Assembly: GCA_029262635.1 (NCBI GenBank)
Contig: JAJCZA010000012.1
Span: 81,189-145,188 of the forward strand
Source of the DNA: Vampirovibrionales bacterium
GTDB lineage: Bacteria; Cyanobacteriota; Vampirovibrionia; Vampirovibrionales; Vampirovibrionaceae
Length of the DNA: 64,000 nt
Direction of reading: 5' to 3'
A program made the translations under genes and the position numbers. The stretch's first letter is position 1. Each line of letters starts with the position of its first letter. Positions 10,744-19,760 of the stretch are shown here, piece by piece. The notes under the pieces are model-generated. The model made no database searches, was not told where the DNA came from, and saw only the letters and a list, made by a program, of their open reading frames with translations.

Positions 10744-11529
10744 ATGGATTTAACATCCGTTATCGGAATCATCGTTGCTTTTGGTGCTGTACTTGTCGGG
10801 GCCATGATGGAAGGCTTGGGGCCAGAGTCCCTTTTACAGTTTACGGCGGCGTTGATTGTTATTGGGGGAACGATTGGCGCTACCATGTTAAGCCATCCGG
10901 CGAATGAGTTGACTGATTTCGCTAAATATTTTGTGAGTATTTTTCTACCCCAGAAGGAAAAGCCGGTTGAGATTATTGAATTTTTAGTTGGCCTCGCCTT
11001 AAAAGCCCGTAAAGAAGGCATATTAGCACTTCAAAATGACATTAAAAGTATTGAAGACCCGTTCTTAAGAAAAGGGTTAGAGCTAATGACTGATGGAACC
11101 GACCCTCAATTGCTTCGAGAGTTATTGGAGACGGAGTTGGGTATGTTTGAGGAAGAAATTGGTCATAGTGCGAAGGTTGGCGAATCTTTTGGCGCCCTAG
11201 CACCAACCATTGGTATTATTGGTGCGGTTCTGGGCTTGATTCATGTTATGCAGAACCTGAATGACCCGGAAAAATTGGGTGGCGGGATTGCGGTTGCGTT
11301 TGTTGCCACCGTTTACGGGGTTGGCGCGGCGAACCTGCTTTTTTTACCGGTGGCCAGTAAAATTAAGTTCAAGGGCAAGGCTTCGGTGGTGGCTCGAGAG
11401 ATGATGATTGAAGGGATTCTTTCGATTCAAGCCGGTGAGAGCCCGAACTTTATCAAGGAAAAACTGAAGGTCTTCTTGCCGGCTTCGGTGGCTCGGAAAT
11501 TAACCGAGGATGAAGCCGCTAATGCATAG
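10744..11529 (+). CDS. motA: Flagellar motor stator protein MotA
   Basis: Inner-membrane subunit of the ion-driven stator. 261 residues with four hydrophobic segments: two near the N-terminus (about 5-22 and 33-52) and two later (about 148-170 and 180-202). The large cytoplasmic loop between TM2 and TM3 is charged and would contact FliG; SFGALAPTIGIIGAVLGLIHVM is the conserved TM3, and GIAVAFVATVYGVGAAN the TM4, written here in two parts. A perfect TATAAT lies at 10637-10642 but lacks a good -35. motB follows after 60 bases. The protein could in principle be a paralogue such as PomA; ion choice is not readable. Confidence 0.93.
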   Translation: MDLTSVIGIIVAFGAVLVGAMMEGLGPESLLQFTAALIVIGGTIGATMLSHPANELTDFAKYFVSIFLPQKEKPVEIIEFLVGLALKARKEGILALQNDIKSIEDPFLRKGLELMTDGTDPQLLRELLETELGMFEEEIGHSAKVGESFGALAPTIGIIGAVLGLIHVMQNLNDPEKLGGGIAVAFVATVYGVGAANLLFLPVASKIKFKGKASVVAREMMIEGILSIQAGESPNFIKEKLKVFLPASVARKLTEDEAANA

Positions 11530-11589
11530 AAGCGTCGGTTGCTTTTAGCGAGAAATTAATGCTCGTATCAAGAGAAAGAGAAAGGGTCG

Positions 11590-12741
11590 ATGGGTAAGAA
11601 GCATAAACATCCCGAACATGAGAATCTGGAACGTTGGGTGGTTTCTTATGCGGATTTTATGACCCTGTTGTTTGCGACGTTTACAGCACTTTTTGCTTTG
11701 GCGAAGGCTGAGAATCAGGCAGAGCAAGAAAAAATACTAGAACAATTGCGAACAGGCTTCAAAAATGTGGACCAGTCGGTCATTCAGGGTGTAAAATCGG
11801 TTCTGTCGGGACAAGCGGCTGGGGATAGTTCATCTGCCATCGATCAAAACTCAGGTGCCAGTGACGGAGTGATGGGCGATTTTAAAAGCATGATGTGGAC
11901 CCCAGGCGAGGTGGAAGCTTTTGAAAACGCTGTTCGGAAAATGATGACGGATTTAGAGGATATTAATGCGGACATTGAGAAAGAAAACCAGAATCAAAAG
12001 ACGGCTCCCCCTGATGTTGGTGAGCCGGCAAAAAAATCGGTAACCATTCGTCCGGTAGAAGTAACGGCTCAAACACGAGGGATTAAAGTCAGTTTTGATA
12101 GCCGGTTCCTGTTCTACTCAGGTAGCGCGGCCTTGAAACCAGAGGCGGCTAAGGAGCTGGCCAAGGTTGCTGAGCGACTAAGAAAACTGAATGAAACAAA
12201 TTTAATTCAAGTGGAGGGGCACACGGACAACATGCCCATTTCCACTGCGGTATACCCGTCAAATTGGGAGCTTTCAACCGCGAGAGCCAGTGCGGTGGTT
12301 CGGTATCTTATTAAAAAAGAGAAGTTTAATCCAGTGAACATGTCGGCTGTGGGCTTTGCGGATAGTCGACCCATTGATACCAATAAAACCAAGGCCGGGC
12401 GGGAAAAAAACCGGCGGATTGATATTATTGTTTATAGCAAACACGCTTCCACGGAAACCGATCCCAAAACACAGCAAGAAAAAAAGTTCCGGCCTCATCT
12501 TAAGAAGCCATTGAAAAACCAACCCCCATCGCTGGACTCTCAGTTAATTGATAGTTTTTCCTTCGATGGGAACAATCAGCCGATTCAGATTAAGTATGTG
12601 GATTCTGGCGAGCCAAACGCATTGGTGCCCCAGATTATTCAACCCATTCCTCCATCCTCTGAGGAGCCTGGACAAGTGGTAAAGCCCATTGAGCTAATTT
12701 CTAAACCCAAACCTCCTTCAGAATCAAAGGAGCATCATTAG
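11590..12741 (+). CDS. motB: Flagellar motor protein MotB with long Pro-rich tail
   Basis: Partner of MotA that anchors the stator to peptidoglycan. Seen: a single N-terminal membrane segment with the ion-carrying aspartate in VSYADFMTLLFATF, a periplasmic linker of about 110 residues, and an OmpA-like peptidoglycan-binding domain with VEGHTDNMPI, NWELSTARA and the GREKNRRIDI end. At 383 residues it is longer than most MotB proteins. The excess is a tail of roughly 100 residues after the OmpA domain, rich in Pro, Lys and Gln, of unknown role. It is 60 bases downstream of motA and presumably cotranscribed. Convergent with the TPR gene. Confidence 0.92.
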   Translation: MGKKHKHPEHENLERWVVSYADFMTLLFATFTALFALAKAENQAEQEKILEQLRTGFKNVDQSVIQGVKSVLSGQAAGDSSSAIDQNSGASDGVMGDFKSMMWTPGEVEAFENAVRKMMTDLEDINADIEKENQNQKTAPPDVGEPAKKSVTIRPVEVTAQTRGIKVSFDSRFLFYSGSAALKPEAAKELAKVAERLRKLNETNLIQVEGHTDNMPISTAVYPSNWELSTARASAVVRYLIKKEKFNPVNMSAVGFADSRPIDTNKTKAGREKNRRIDIIVYSKHASTETDPKTQQEKKFRPHLKKPLKNQPPSLDSQLIDSFSFDGNNQPIQIKYVDSGEPNALVPQIIQPIPPSSEEPGQVVKPIELISKPKPPSESKEHH

Positions 12742-12838
12742 AAACTTCTAAAGCTTGCCGAAGCTCAAATAGAGAAAACATGACGTATGAGGAAAAACTA
12801 AACAAAATCCTCAAATAGCTTACCGGCAGTTCTGATAT

Positions 12839-14659
12839 TTACCGTTTGGCTTTTTTTGCTTCGAGTTTTCGGGTCTTTTTTTCAAGTTTCTTGTATTTTT
12901 TAGTAAACCCTTTGCTGTCCAACAGGGTTGGATTGATTTGGATGGCCTGTTGATAAGCGTAAAAAGCGCTGGCCTTTTGTTTTAACTGCTCATAAGTATC
13001 GGCTAGCCTTAGAAGCGGGGTTTCCCAGCCCGGAACAATTTTTTTAGCGTCCCCGTAAGGGCGAAGGGCCTCTAAGTATTCTTTTTTATTAAAGTGGTTG
13101 TTGCCTTCAGCGATTCGTCGATCGGCCAGTTGACGTTTGGCTTCAATGCGTTGAAGTCCCTGTTTGATCTCCGGTAGAGGACTTAACTGAAAGCCACGCT
13201 GATACATAGCTGTTGCAGGTATCAATGCCTGAAGTATAAGAAGACGATCCCCCAATCGAAGATACCCCCGAGCGGTTTCGCCATCCAAACGGTCCAATTG
13301 CTCATTTGCCTTTGTGTAGTCGCCAAGAAGGAACAGGGCTTCCCCTGAAACTAGAGGGTCATTGGCTTGGCTCAGGAGCGTTAATTCGTTTTTCAATCCA
13401 GAGGGTACAAAACCCGCCTTGGCGATACGAGCTTTAAGAAAGGCTAGCTGAAGTTGCGCTTTTTTGTGGACCTGAGGCTCCAGGGCTTTTAAAACATGTT
13501 CTAAAAGTGATGAATCGGTTTGACGATAGTAAGCATCCAGATAGACGGCACTGGCTAACCCCTGAAGCGCATCCTCCTGAATCGTCGGATCGTCGCTAAG
13601 CATAAGGGTTTTGAAAAAGAGGCGACAAGCAGGCTTTGTGTTTTCTGTTCGCAAGTGTTGTTGGGCATTGTCCATCATGTGAGTCAAAATACTCGGATCG
13701 TTGGCAATGGCCTTTTTATAGAAATGCTTGCTTTGCTTTTCGTCACCGTTTTGTTCGTGGAGTTCGGCCATGCGGAGAAGGGTTTGGTTGTGTTGAGGAG
13801 CGTCTTTGGCTACTTCGGTGTAATATTCAAGAGCTTGTGTGGTGTTGCCCAGTTTTTCAAATTGTTTAGCCAAAAACAGGTTGCGTTCTGGATTACGGCC
13901 AAAGTCTAATTGCTCGGATTTCAGGGCATATTGAATGGCTTTATCCGGGTGTTCGGCATAAGCCAAGAGTTGAGCCACCAGGAAATGGCTCCGACTGTTA
14001 TCGGGATCCAGCTCAATAGCATGAAGAGCCGTCTCTTTTGCTCGGGGCAGGTCCTTTACCTGAAGGTAGTACCGGGTGAGCCCTTGAAACGCGGGCACAC
14101 ATTTTGGGTTGAGTCGAATGGCTCGCTGTAAATTGCGTTGTGCAGAAACCAGATCGTTTTGATCCAGATACCATTCGCCTCGGTAAGCGATGAGGAGAGG
14201 GTGATCTAGATTGAGTGCTTCTCCTTGAACGAAATATTCGTTAGCCCGATCGGTGTATTTTTCTTGAGGGCCGAAGGGATTGGTTGACCATAAGTGGTAC
14301 AGTCGAGCGAGAGTGGCGATGACCTCCACGTTTTCGGGGTCGGTGGTTAAAGCGTTTTCCAGATAGACACGTGCCTGAGGATAATCGGTATAGCGTTGGG
14401 CGATTTGAGCCAGTCCTAAAAAAGCGGTAACCTCTTGTGGGTGGCTTTTTAAGTATGCTTCGTAGACGGCCTTGGCATGGTTTCCTCTTCCTGTTTTCAG
14501 AAGGCGATCGGCCTCAAGCAAGATGGGGGAAGGGGCGGTAAAACGAACGGGTTGAGCGCCGGAAAGAAGGAGTGAGCTTGAAACAAGAGATGTCAAGAGA
14601 ATAAAAAGAGTAAACAAGCTGGATTGAACGGGTTTTAGGTTTAAGTAAAAGAAAGGCAT
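12839..14659 (-). CDS. Membrane-anchored or exported TPR-repeat protein
   Basis: 606 residues. An N-terminal hydrophobic segment (about 14-35) suggests a signal peptide or anchor, so the repeats probably face the periplasm. From about residue 50 to 345 there are consecutive 34-residue TPR units with the usual pattern A-x3-L-x-ALxxxP-N-x-A (for example ARVYLENALTTDPENVEV and AQRNLQRAIRLNPKCVPA), a less regular middle, then two more near the C-terminus. The end is a lysine-rich tail. TPR proteins are scaffolds; no partner can be named. It faces motB tail to tail and lies divergent from the nuo operon. Confidence 0.8.
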   Translation of the reverse strand: MPFFYLNLKPVQSSLFTLFILLTSLVSSSLLLSGAQPVRFTAPSPILLEADRLLKTGRGNHAKAVYEAYLKSHPQEVTAFLGLAQIAQRYTDYPQARVYLENALTTDPENVEVIATLARLYHLWSTNPFGPQEKYTDRANEYFVQGEALNLDHPLLIAYRGEWYLDQNDLVSAQRNLQRAIRLNPKCVPAFQGLTRYYLQVKDLPRAKETALHAIELDPDNSRSHFLVAQLLAYAEHPDKAIQYALKSEQLDFGRNPERNLFLAKQFEKLGNTTQALEYYTEVAKDAPQHNQTLLRMAELHEQNGDEKQSKHFYKKAIANDPSILTHMMDNAQQHLRTENTKPACRLFFKTLMLSDDPTIQEDALQGLASAVYLDAYYRQTDSSLLEHVLKALEPQVHKKAQLQLAFLKARIAKAGFVPSGLKNELTLLSQANDPLVSGEALFLLGDYTKANEQLDRLDGETARGYLRLGDRLLILQALIPATAMYQRGFQLSPLPEIKQGLQRIEAKRQLADRRIAEGNNHFNKKEYLEALRPYGDAKKIVPGWETPLLRLADTYEQLKQKASAFYAYQQAIQINPTLLDSKGFTKKYKKLEKKTRKLEAKKAKR

Positions 14660-14750
14660 GAGGGCGGGTCTCGTTTAACAATTGAATACGAAGGGGTCTT
14701 TTCTATTTTAGGCGATTTTTTATAAAAGAAAAAAGGCTTTCTCAAAGGAT

Positions 14751-14779
14751 TTGACCTCATTGATCATTTACTCTATCCT
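14751..14779 (+). promoter_or_regulatory. Sigma-70 promoter of the nuo operon
   Basis: TTGACC (14751-14756), exactly 17 bases, then TATCCT (14774-14779). The start point would be near 14786, giving a leader of about 65 bases before nuoA. It is the best-looking promoter in the window and the only gap of size upstream of the 11 genes. Confidence 0.6.
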
Positions 14780-14850
14780 GTAGTTTAATCAATAGAAAAT
14801 GGCGTTTATCAATCTTTTAAATCATATCTGCAGAGGCGATTGACCCTACT

Positions 14851-15228
14851 ATGGAAGCTGAGAGTTATTTTCATTTAAATGGTTTTCCCTTACTGTTTAT
14901 TCTCTTGTTAGGTGGACTACTTATGCCGTTGACCCTGTTGGGTATCGCTCAGGTGGTTCAGTTTAAGAATCCGACCGATTTGAAGTACACGACATACGAA
15001 TCTGGAATGGATACGTTTGGTGACGCCAAGATTCAGTTTGACGTTAAATTTTACCTGTTTGCCCTGTTGTTTATTTTGTTTGATATCGAGACGGTGTTCT
15101 TGTTTCCGTGGGCCGTTAGTTTTGAGTCATTAGGACTCCGAGGCCTGGTTATTATGTACTTGTTTCTTGATATTTTACTTTTGGGCTTGATTTACGCCTG
15201 GAAAAAAGATGCGTTGAGATGGCAGTAG
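14851..15228 (+). CDS. nuoA: NADH-quinone oxidoreductase subunit A (NdhC type)
   Basis: Small membrane subunit of complex I that helps connect the arm at the quinone site. 125 residues with three membrane helices (about 13-33, 70-90, 97-118). The conserved loop YESGMDTFGDAKIQFDVKFYLFALLF contains the expected Glu/Gly and the D-AKIQFD signature, cited here as positions 50-75. First gene of the 11-gene operon, in which order nuoA-B-C-D-H-I-J-K-L-M-N is kept but E, F and G are missing. Confidence 0.95.
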   Translation: MEAESYFHLNGFPLLFILLLGGLLMPLTLLGIAQVVQFKNPTDLKYTTYESGMDTFGDAKIQFDVKFYLFALLFILFDIETVFLFPWAVSFESLGLRGLVIMYLFLDILLLGLIYAWKKDALRWQ

Positions 15229-15279
15229 TGACGAGCGACGTAGCGTAAAGGAGCGCCGATAATTGGAGAGTATGACCCG

Positions 15280-15996
15280 ATGACTATTAAACAGTCCAAA
15301 CCGCAGAATCAGGTGCTTGTTTCGCTTCAGAACATGTTGGAAAGCGCAGGCGTTTTAACCACGACCATTGATTCGGTCTATAACTGGGCGCGCTCCAATT
15401 CGGTTTGGCCGATGGTGTTTGCCACCTCCTGTTGCGGTATCGAAATGATGTCAGCGTCGGCGTCGGACTTTGATTTGGCTCGTTTTGGGTCGGAAGTGTT
15501 TCGGGCAACCCCGAGACAGTCGGATCTGATGATTACCGCTGGAACGATTACTCATAAGATGGCGCCAGCCCTCGTTAAGCTTTATGAGCAGATGCCGGAG
15601 CCCAAGTACGTTATCGCTATGGGGGCGTGTACTGTAACGGGCGGCATGTATGAAAACGACTCGTATTCTGTTGTTCGGGGTGTGGATCGTCTGGTGCCGG
15701 TGGATGTTTACGTGCCAGGGTGTCCGCCTCGTCCTGAGGCGTTGATTGATGCCCTGATTCAACTTCAGAAGAAAATTCGAATGGAATCCATTGCGCATCG
15801 TCGTGAGCGAGCTTTGGAGCATCACCCCCGGGTTCGACTTGGGGATGGAGATGTGCTGTTACCCTTGGAAGGTTATGAGGAGCATATCCGGTGGGGTGTT
15901 CAGGAAGAAGCGTATCCTGAAAATTGGATCAAAGAACAAGGTCAGTTAGTCAGAGGAAATATTAAGACCCGTCATGAGCGAAGAGAAACAGTCTGA
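15280..15996 (+). CDS. nuoB: NADH-quinone oxidoreductase subunit B (NdhK type)
   Basis: Carries the N2 4Fe-4S cluster that reduces quinone. All four cluster cysteines are present: adjacent C51 and C52 ([10 protein letters not shown]), C117 ([10 protein letters not shown]) and C148 (VPGCPPRPE). The 238 residues include a C-terminal extension of about 60 residues beyond the usual core, charged and basic. The gene ends 23 bases inside nuoC. Confidence 0.96.
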   Translation: MTIKQSKPQNQVLVSLQNMLESAGVLTTTIDSVYNWARSNSVWPMVFATSCCGIEMMSASASDFDLARFGSEVFRATPRQSDLMITAGTITHKMAPALVKLYEQMPEPKYVIAMGACTVTGGMYENDSYSVVRGVDRLVPVDVYVPGCPPRPEALIDALIQLQKKIRMESIAHRRERALEHHPRVRLGDGDVLLPLEGYEEHIRWGVQEEAYPENWIKEQGQLVRGNIKTRHERRETV

Positions 15997-16501
15997 AAGC
16001 AAAGAAGCTGCAAAAGATGACCTGCCCCCCGTTATTGAACCGGGTGTGTACGGTGAGCTTCTTGAAAAAAAGAAATTTAAAGTCCAGCATTTGGGAATGG
16101 ACGCTATGGGCGTTGAAATGATTGAGGTGGCTGCTGAGTCTTTATTAAGAGTTGCGGAATACTTGCGAGATAATAAAAAGTGTCAATTTGATCTGCTGGT
16201 CTCTGTTTCAGGTGTGGACATGGTGGATTACCGCCTTTCAGTGGTTCATCTGTATTCGCTTTCTTCTAATGAATCCCTGTGTATTAAGGTTCGGGCGGAT
16301 GAAAAAGAGGCAGTTCCTAGTTTGATGCCGATTTGGCCTGCGGTGGATTGGCATGAGCGGGAAACGTACGATCTGATGGGCATTATTTATGAAGGACATC
16401 CGGACTTGCGGCGGATTTTAATGCCAACAGACTGGATTGGGCATCCGCTAAGAAAAGACTATGTAGAAAATGATCCGCGACTAGTATGGAATAGACGATA
16501 A
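15974..16501 (+). CDS. nuoC: NADH-quinone oxidoreductase subunit C (NdhJ type)
   Basis: Hydrophilic subunit of the peripheral arm. Its signature is seen: [16 protein letters not shown], then [17 protein letters not shown] and [23 protein letters not shown], quoted in pieces at about residues 83-160. The first 20 residues are charged and variable. It is a stand-alone protein, not fused to NuoD, which argues for the cyanobacterial/ancestral form. Overlaps nuoB by 23 bases and nuoD by one base (TAATG). Confidence 0.95.
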   Translation: MSEEKQSESKEAAKDDLPPVIEPGVYGELLEKKKFKVQHLGMDAMGVEMIEVAAESLLRVAEYLRDNKKCQFDLLVSVSGVDMVDYRLSVVHLYSLSSNESLCIKVRADEKEAVPSLMPIWPAVDWHERETYDLMGIIYEGHPDLRRILMPTDWIGHPLRKDYVENDPRLVWNRR

Positions 16502-17805
16502 TGAGTGATATTCAAGGCATTACAATTGAGCGAGACATTCAATCTGAAGATATGGTGGTTAATATCGGCCCTCAGCATCCGAGTACCCACGGTGTCTTGC
16601 GTTTAGTGACCACGCTAAACGGTGAGGTGGTTAAAAATATGGAGCCGGTGGTGGGTTACTTGCACCGAAGTAAGGAAAAAATGGGCGAAAATCGCACGTT
16701 TTTCCAGTATCAACCCATGATTGATCGGGTGGAATACCTGAGTGCTTTTTATGACCATTATGTGTACTGTACGGCATTGGAAACGCTGGCAGGGCTGGAT
16801 ATTCCAAAACGAGTCCAGTACATACGCATGATCACTATGGAGTTAAACCGGATTTCTTCTCACTTGCTTTGGTTTGGAACGTTTTTACTGGATTTGGGCG
16901 CTACGAGTCCTTTCTTTTATGCGTTTCGAGATCGAGAGAAAATCCTGAAACTTTTTGAAGATATTTCGGGCGCACGAATGATGTACAACTACTACCGAAT
17001 TGGTGGACTTAATGCCGACATTCCTGATGGATGGATTGAGGATGTGCGTAGAGTGATTAATGAATTGCCCAAGCGTTTTGCCGAGTATGAAGCCATTGTC
17101 AACAAAAACCCCATTGTCATGGATCGGTGCATTGGTATTGGTATTATTAATACGGAAGACTGCTTGAAGTATGGGGTGACCGGTCCGGCCCTTAGGGCTT
17201 GCGGTGTGGCTCAGGATTTACGGAAAACGAATCCTTATTGCAGTTATGATGAAGTCGATTTTGATGTGCCCACGTCAACGGACGGGGATGTCTATGCTCG
17301 CTATCAGGTTCGAATTCAAGAGATGTATGAGTCGCTTCGAATTGTGCACCAGGCTTTGGATAACCTGCCTGGCGGTGAACCGGCAGACATTCGAAAGCTT
17401 CAGGCCGAATATGATGCGGTAGCGACTGAAATTAAAGAAGCGAAAAAACGCGTGATTGTGGCCCAGAAGCAGGAAACAGAACCAGAGCCGGCGGATGTAA
17501 AAAAGATGGAAGAGGAACCGCCAGAGTTAGACAAAGATTGGCGGATTCAGGGTAAGAAAAAAGTTAATATGGTTAGCTTTAAGCCACCTGTTGGTGAGTG
17601 TATGTCTTTGGTGGAATCGCCTCGTGGCTTTCTGGGATGCTATTTAATTAGTGATGGCTCGCCTAAGGCGCTACGAATCAAGTGGCGGGGCGCCTCTTAT
17701 TCAAACCTCTCTATTCTGCCATCGATGATGATTGGCAACCTGTACCCTGACCTGATGGCTGTGTTTGGAAGCTTGGATGTAATTTTACCGGAGGTGGATC
17801 GCTAG
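16501..17805 (+). CDS. nuoD: NADH-quinone oxidoreductase subunit D (NdhH type) with charged insertion
   Basis: Forms the quinone pocket with NuoB. Conserved pieces: NIGPQHPSTHGVLRL near the start (quinone-site His), GYLHRSKEKMGE, TMELNRISSHLLW, the region with DCLKYGVTGPALR, and the C-terminal VESPRGFLGCYLISDG and GSLDVILPEVDR. Between about residues 298 and 353, where ordinary NuoD has a short loop, this protein carries a Lys/Glu-rich stretch that looks helical (coiled-coil-like), with a Pro/Glu linker. The total is 434 residues. Start codon overlaps the nuoC stop. Confidence 0.95.
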   Translation: MSDIQGITIERDIQSEDMVVNIGPQHPSTHGVLRLVTTLNGEVVKNMEPVVGYLHRSKEKMGENRTFFQYQPMIDRVEYLSAFYDHYVYCTALETLAGLDIPKRVQYIRMITMELNRISSHLLWFGTFLLDLGATSPFFYAFRDREKILKLFEDISGARMMYNYYRIGGLNADIPDGWIEDVRRVINELPKRFAEYEAIVNKNPIVMDRCIGIGIINTEDCLKYGVTGPALRACGVAQDLRKTNPYCSYDEVDFDVPTSTDGDVYARYQVRIQEMYESLRIVHQALDNLPGGEPADIRKLQAEYDAVATEIKEAKKRVIVAQKQETEPEPADVKKMEEEPPELDKDWRIQGKKKVNMVSFKPPVGECMSLVESPRGFLGCYLISDGSPKALRIKWRGASYSNLSILPSMMIGNLYPDLMAVFGSLDVILPEVDR

Positions 17806-17808
17806 AAA

Positions 17809-19242
17809 ATGACTGTTGGACTGAATGTGATGAATCCCTACCAATTGCCCGACTGGTTTATCCAGCTTCACGTCTGGGTTAGTGAGAATATTCCCGGCTT
17901 ATCTTTTATTGATATTATGGATCCGTGGCAACAGGCACTGATGCTTTTTGTGTGGGGTGTGGTGTTGTTTGTGCTCATCTCTTTTGGGGTGGCCAAGCCG
18001 TCGGTTGTGTTTATGGTCTTGATGGAACGGAAAGTCTTGGCGTGGGTTACCCAACGGAAAGGCCCGAACCGGGTTGGGCCTTGGGGCTTGCTTCAGACTA
18101 TCGCTGATGGAGTAAAGCTCTTATTTAAAGAAGATGTGATGACTCCTGGACAGGATAAATTGCTGTTTACGCTTGGGCCGGTGATTTTCTTTTTGCCCGT
18201 GTTTGTTCTGTTTGCCTTGGTGCCGTTTACGGGTGCGATTGCTCAGGATGGTGAAATTGTCTTTGGAGGGCTCCTCGGTATTGGGTTGCCGGTGGGAGCC
18301 CTTTTGCTGTTTGCTTTATCCTCGATTTCAGTGATTGGCATGGTACTGGCGGGCTGGGCGAGCAACAATAAATATTCGCTTATTGGCGGAATGCGAAGTG
18401 CGGCGCAGGCGATTAGTTATGAAATTCCATTAGTTTTGGCCGTGCTAGCGGTTGTGCTGTATGCGGGTTCCATGAATTTGATGGATATTGTGGAAGCTCA
18501 GCGAGGCCCGCTTGGGATGTTTTCCTGGTTTGGCATTTTTCTGATGCCTTTGTCTTTTCTAATTTTCTTGATCTCGTCCATTGCCGAAGTGAATCGGATT
18601 CCGTTCGATTTGCCGGAAGCGGAAAGCGAGCTGGTAAGTGGTTATAATACAGAATATAGTGGCATGAAATTTGCGATGTTTTTTTTAGCTGAGTATGCGG
18701 CTTTGTTTGTTATGTGTGCCTTGACGGTTGTTTTCTTCTTTGGCGGGTTTATGTCGCCACTGGCGGGCGCAACACTCGGTGGTATCCACTGGACCTCTAC
18801 GTTGGTAGGAACTCCAGGCTTGATTGCAGGTTTGAGTCTTGCTTCTGCGCTTGAAAATATGTTGGGAGTGGCATCTGGCAGTGTGGCACCGTGGATAATT
18901 CAGTTGGAGATGGTGAGCTGGATGGTCTTGAAAATCTATTTCTTTATTTTCTTTGCCATGTGGATTCGAGGAACCCTGCCTCGATTGAAGCCAGATCAAT
19001 TAATGGGCTTTAGCTGGAAATTCCTGATTCCTCTCAGTTTACTTAATATCTTTATGGTGTCGTTCTGGCGAATGTGGTTACCCCCGGTGAAAGACCTAGA
19101 GTCTATGGTCGCCAATTTTACCCAGAACATGCCTTTTGGTATTGTGTGGGCATTGGTTTTGGTAGTTGGTATTGGCGGGTTTTGCTGGTTTATGAGTGAA
19201 CTTCAGACCCGTAAATTAAAAGCGAGGTTTACCCAATCATGA
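17809..19242 (+). CDS. nuoH: NADH-quinone oxidoreductase subunit H (NdhA type)
   Basis: Membrane subunit at the quinone entry channel. Signatures: ERKVLAWVTQRKGPNRVGPWG, ADGVKLLFKED, AEVNRIPFDLPEAESELVSG and EYSGMKFAMFFLAEY, each here within residues 73-300. At 477 residues it is longer than many NuoH proteins. Extra length lies at the amphipathic N-terminus (about 35 residues), in a Gly/Ala-rich segment at about 310-365, and in the last membrane helix. Overlaps nuoI by 4 bases. Confidence 0.95.
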   Translation: MTVGLNVMNPYQLPDWFIQLHVWVSENIPGLSFIDIMDPWQQALMLFVWGVVLFVLISFGVAKPSVVFMVLMERKVLAWVTQRKGPNRVGPWGLLQTIADGVKLLFKEDVMTPGQDKLLFTLGPVIFFLPVFVLFALVPFTGAIAQDGEIVFGGLLGIGLPVGALLLFALSSISVIGMVLAGWASNNKYSLIGGMRSAAQAISYEIPLVLAVLAVVLYAGSMNLMDIVEAQRGPLGMFSWFGIFLMPLSFLIFLISSIAEVNRIPFDLPEAESELVSGYNTEYSGMKFAMFFLAEYAALFVMCALTVVFFFGGFMSPLAGATLGGIHWTSTLVGTPGLIAGLSLASALENMLGVASGSVAPWIIQLEMVSWMVLKIYFFIFFAMWIRGTLPRLKPDQLMGFSWKFLIPLSLLNIFMVSFWRMWLPPVKDLESMVANFTQNMPFGIVWALVLVVGIGGFCWFMSELQTRKLKARFTQS

Positions 19243-19730
19243 GTCCTGTTGGTAATGAAAATAGAGTGCTAAGCGGTCTGGTTGAAATCGGTCGAGGCTT
19301 GGCTACTGTCATGAGCCATTTTGGGCGTGAGCCGGTGACCCTGGAATACCCGGAAGTGATGCCGGACTTAAGTACCCGCTTTCATGGACGGCTGTGTTTG
19401 CTCACCAAATCGGATAGTACGGATTTGTGCATTGGCTGTAAGGCGTGTGCACGGGTTTGTCCGTGTGATGATTTGATTCAGATTGAAATGCACCGGGACG
19501 AAAATAAAAAACCGGTGATTGATCGTTTTACCATTGATATAGGTCGATGTATTTTTTGTGGTAACTGTACCGAAGTCTGTCCGGTGGATTGCATCAAAAT
19601 GTTATCGGATTTTGAACTGGCGGATTATAGCCGTGAAGCGCTGGTGTTGGATAAATTCGATCTGAACCTTCCGGGTGAGGCGTCGGACCAGTGGCGTGTG
19701 GAGCACGGGCTGGAAAAAACCGTAAAATAA
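19239..19730 (+). CDS. nuoI: NADH-quinone oxidoreductase subunit I (2x 4Fe-4S ferredoxin)
   Basis: Holds clusters N6a and N6b that pass electrons towards NuoB. Both CxxCxxCxxxCP motifs are complete: C64, C67, C70, C74 and C104, C107, C110, C114, so two 4Fe-4S clusters can form. 163 residues. In enzymes without NuoEFG this subunit is close to where ferredoxin docks, so it is a candidate electron entry point here; that role is inferred. Starts within the end of nuoH (ATGA overlap). Confidence 0.96.
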   Translation: MSPVGNENRVLSGLVEIGRGLATVMSHFGREPVTLEYPEVMPDLSTRFHGRLCLLTKSDSTDLCIGCKACARVCPCDDLIQIEMHRDENKKPVIDRFTIDIGRCIFCGNCTEVCPVDCIKMLSDFELADYSREALVLDKFDLNLPGEASDQWRVEHGLEKTVK

Positions 19731-19760
19731 TGAATACGAATTATTGGAAGAGAACGAACC

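Noticed and set aside
12786..12820. Terminator between motB and the TPR gene
   Set aside because: TGAGGA and TCCTCA can pair across 14 bases, but the stem is six bases with no T-tract, so I did not call it.
15451..15825. 124-residue minus-strand frame in nuoB
   Set aside because: Shadow of nuoB, whose four cluster cysteines confirm the plus-strand reading.
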